Source: Bacillota bacterium (GTDB lineage Bacteria; Bacillota; Dethiobacteria; DTU022). Taken from it: a stretch of 37,693 nt of DNA. Where the stretch lies: the NCBI GenBank assembly GCA_029552125.1, contig JAKPEE010000044.1, positions 1-37,693 on the forward strand. Direction: 5' to 3'. The notes beneath the pieces were generated by a model. The model searched no databases. It saw only the letters and a list, made by a program, of their open reading frames with translations, and was not told the DNA's origin. Positions 37,669 to 37,693 of this stretch are shown here, piece by piece (the stretch's first letter is position 1; each line of letters begins with the position of its first letter). The translations under genes were made by a program, and so were the position numbers.

Positions 37669-37693
37669 ATGACAGACTTATATTCTACTAAAT
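37669..37693 (+). CDS. Start of an unidentified gene, cut by the window edge
   Basis: ATG 37669 begins MTDLYSTK before the window ends. AAAAGGGAG at 37647-37655 lies 13 bases upstream. It is divergent from secG. Too little is visible to name it. Confidence 0.45.

Overview
The window reads as part of a chromosome of an anaerobic Firmicute of the class Clostridia. A Peptococcaceae, Moorella or Desulfotomaculum-like lineage is my inference from gene content; nothing here fixes a species. Evidence for this is strong AAAGGAGG-type ribosome binding sites, a single-subunit pyruvate:ferredoxin oxidoreductase, amino-acid fermentation genes, a DUF1659/DUF2922 pair, and the Gram-positive arrangement secG-rnr-smpB-ssrA. 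Most of the window is moderately GC-rich. The stretch from about 30.1 to 33.1 kb is visibly richer in A and T.

Layout. From 0.1 to 3.5 kb lie the 3' half of a sodium:solute symporter, an amidohydrolase-like protein lacking the usual metal ligands, and an acyl-CoA ligase, closed by a terminator. From 4.0 to 8.7 kb a tight operon encodes glutamine-dependent NAD+ synthetase, MnmG and a YtqA-type radical SAM protein, which links NAD supply to tRNA wobble-uridine modification. From 8.85 to 11.2 kb on the minus strand are kdd-kal-kce, three consecutive steps of lysine fermentation. From 11.4 to 12.3 kb are two small membrane proteins (zinc ribbon/dispanin and DUF2752). From 12.3 to 15.9 kb is mrfA-mrfB (yprA-yprB), a helicase/exonuclease DNA-repair pair whose promoter carries a good LexA box. 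From 16.0 to 18.0 kb is a membrane-anchored MutS-like ATPase gene interrupted by one in-frame stop, then a small membrane protein. From 18.0 to 19.7 kb are a DUF3887 lipoprotein and a degenerate LCP protein. From 19.8 to 23.4 kb is nifJ.

From 23.4 to 26.7 kb, all on the minus strand, come a nitroreductase, a patatin-like phospholipase, a cytoplasmic chymotrypsin-fold protease, DUF2922 and DUF1659. From 26.9 to 29.9 kb is the three-gene proton-translocating transhydrogenase pntAA-pntAB-pntB. The AT-rich segment from 30.0 to 33.1 kb holds a CAP-domain protein, two glycosyltransferases and two gene stubs, and ends against the 3' end of tmRNA. From 33.1 to 37.5 kb is the minus-strand block secG, rnr, nitroreductase, smpB and ssrA. 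A new plus-strand gene begins at the right edge.

How the genes work together. PFOR, transhydrogenase and the kdd/kal/kce trio fit fermentative anaerobic metabolism with NAD(P)H balancing. MrfAB is a repair module that appears SOS-controlled here. SmpB, tmRNA and RNase R form the ribosome-rescue and RNA-decay module. Several genes are visibly decayed (symporter, MutS-like, two stubs), which suggests local erosion. I did not find a wholly new multi-gene defence or mobile system. The strongest leads are the LexA-controlled mrfAB promoter, the coupled nadE-mnmG-ytqA operon, the interrupted MutS-like gene, hairpin leaders ahead of nadE and smpB, and the AT-rich insert beside tmRNA.
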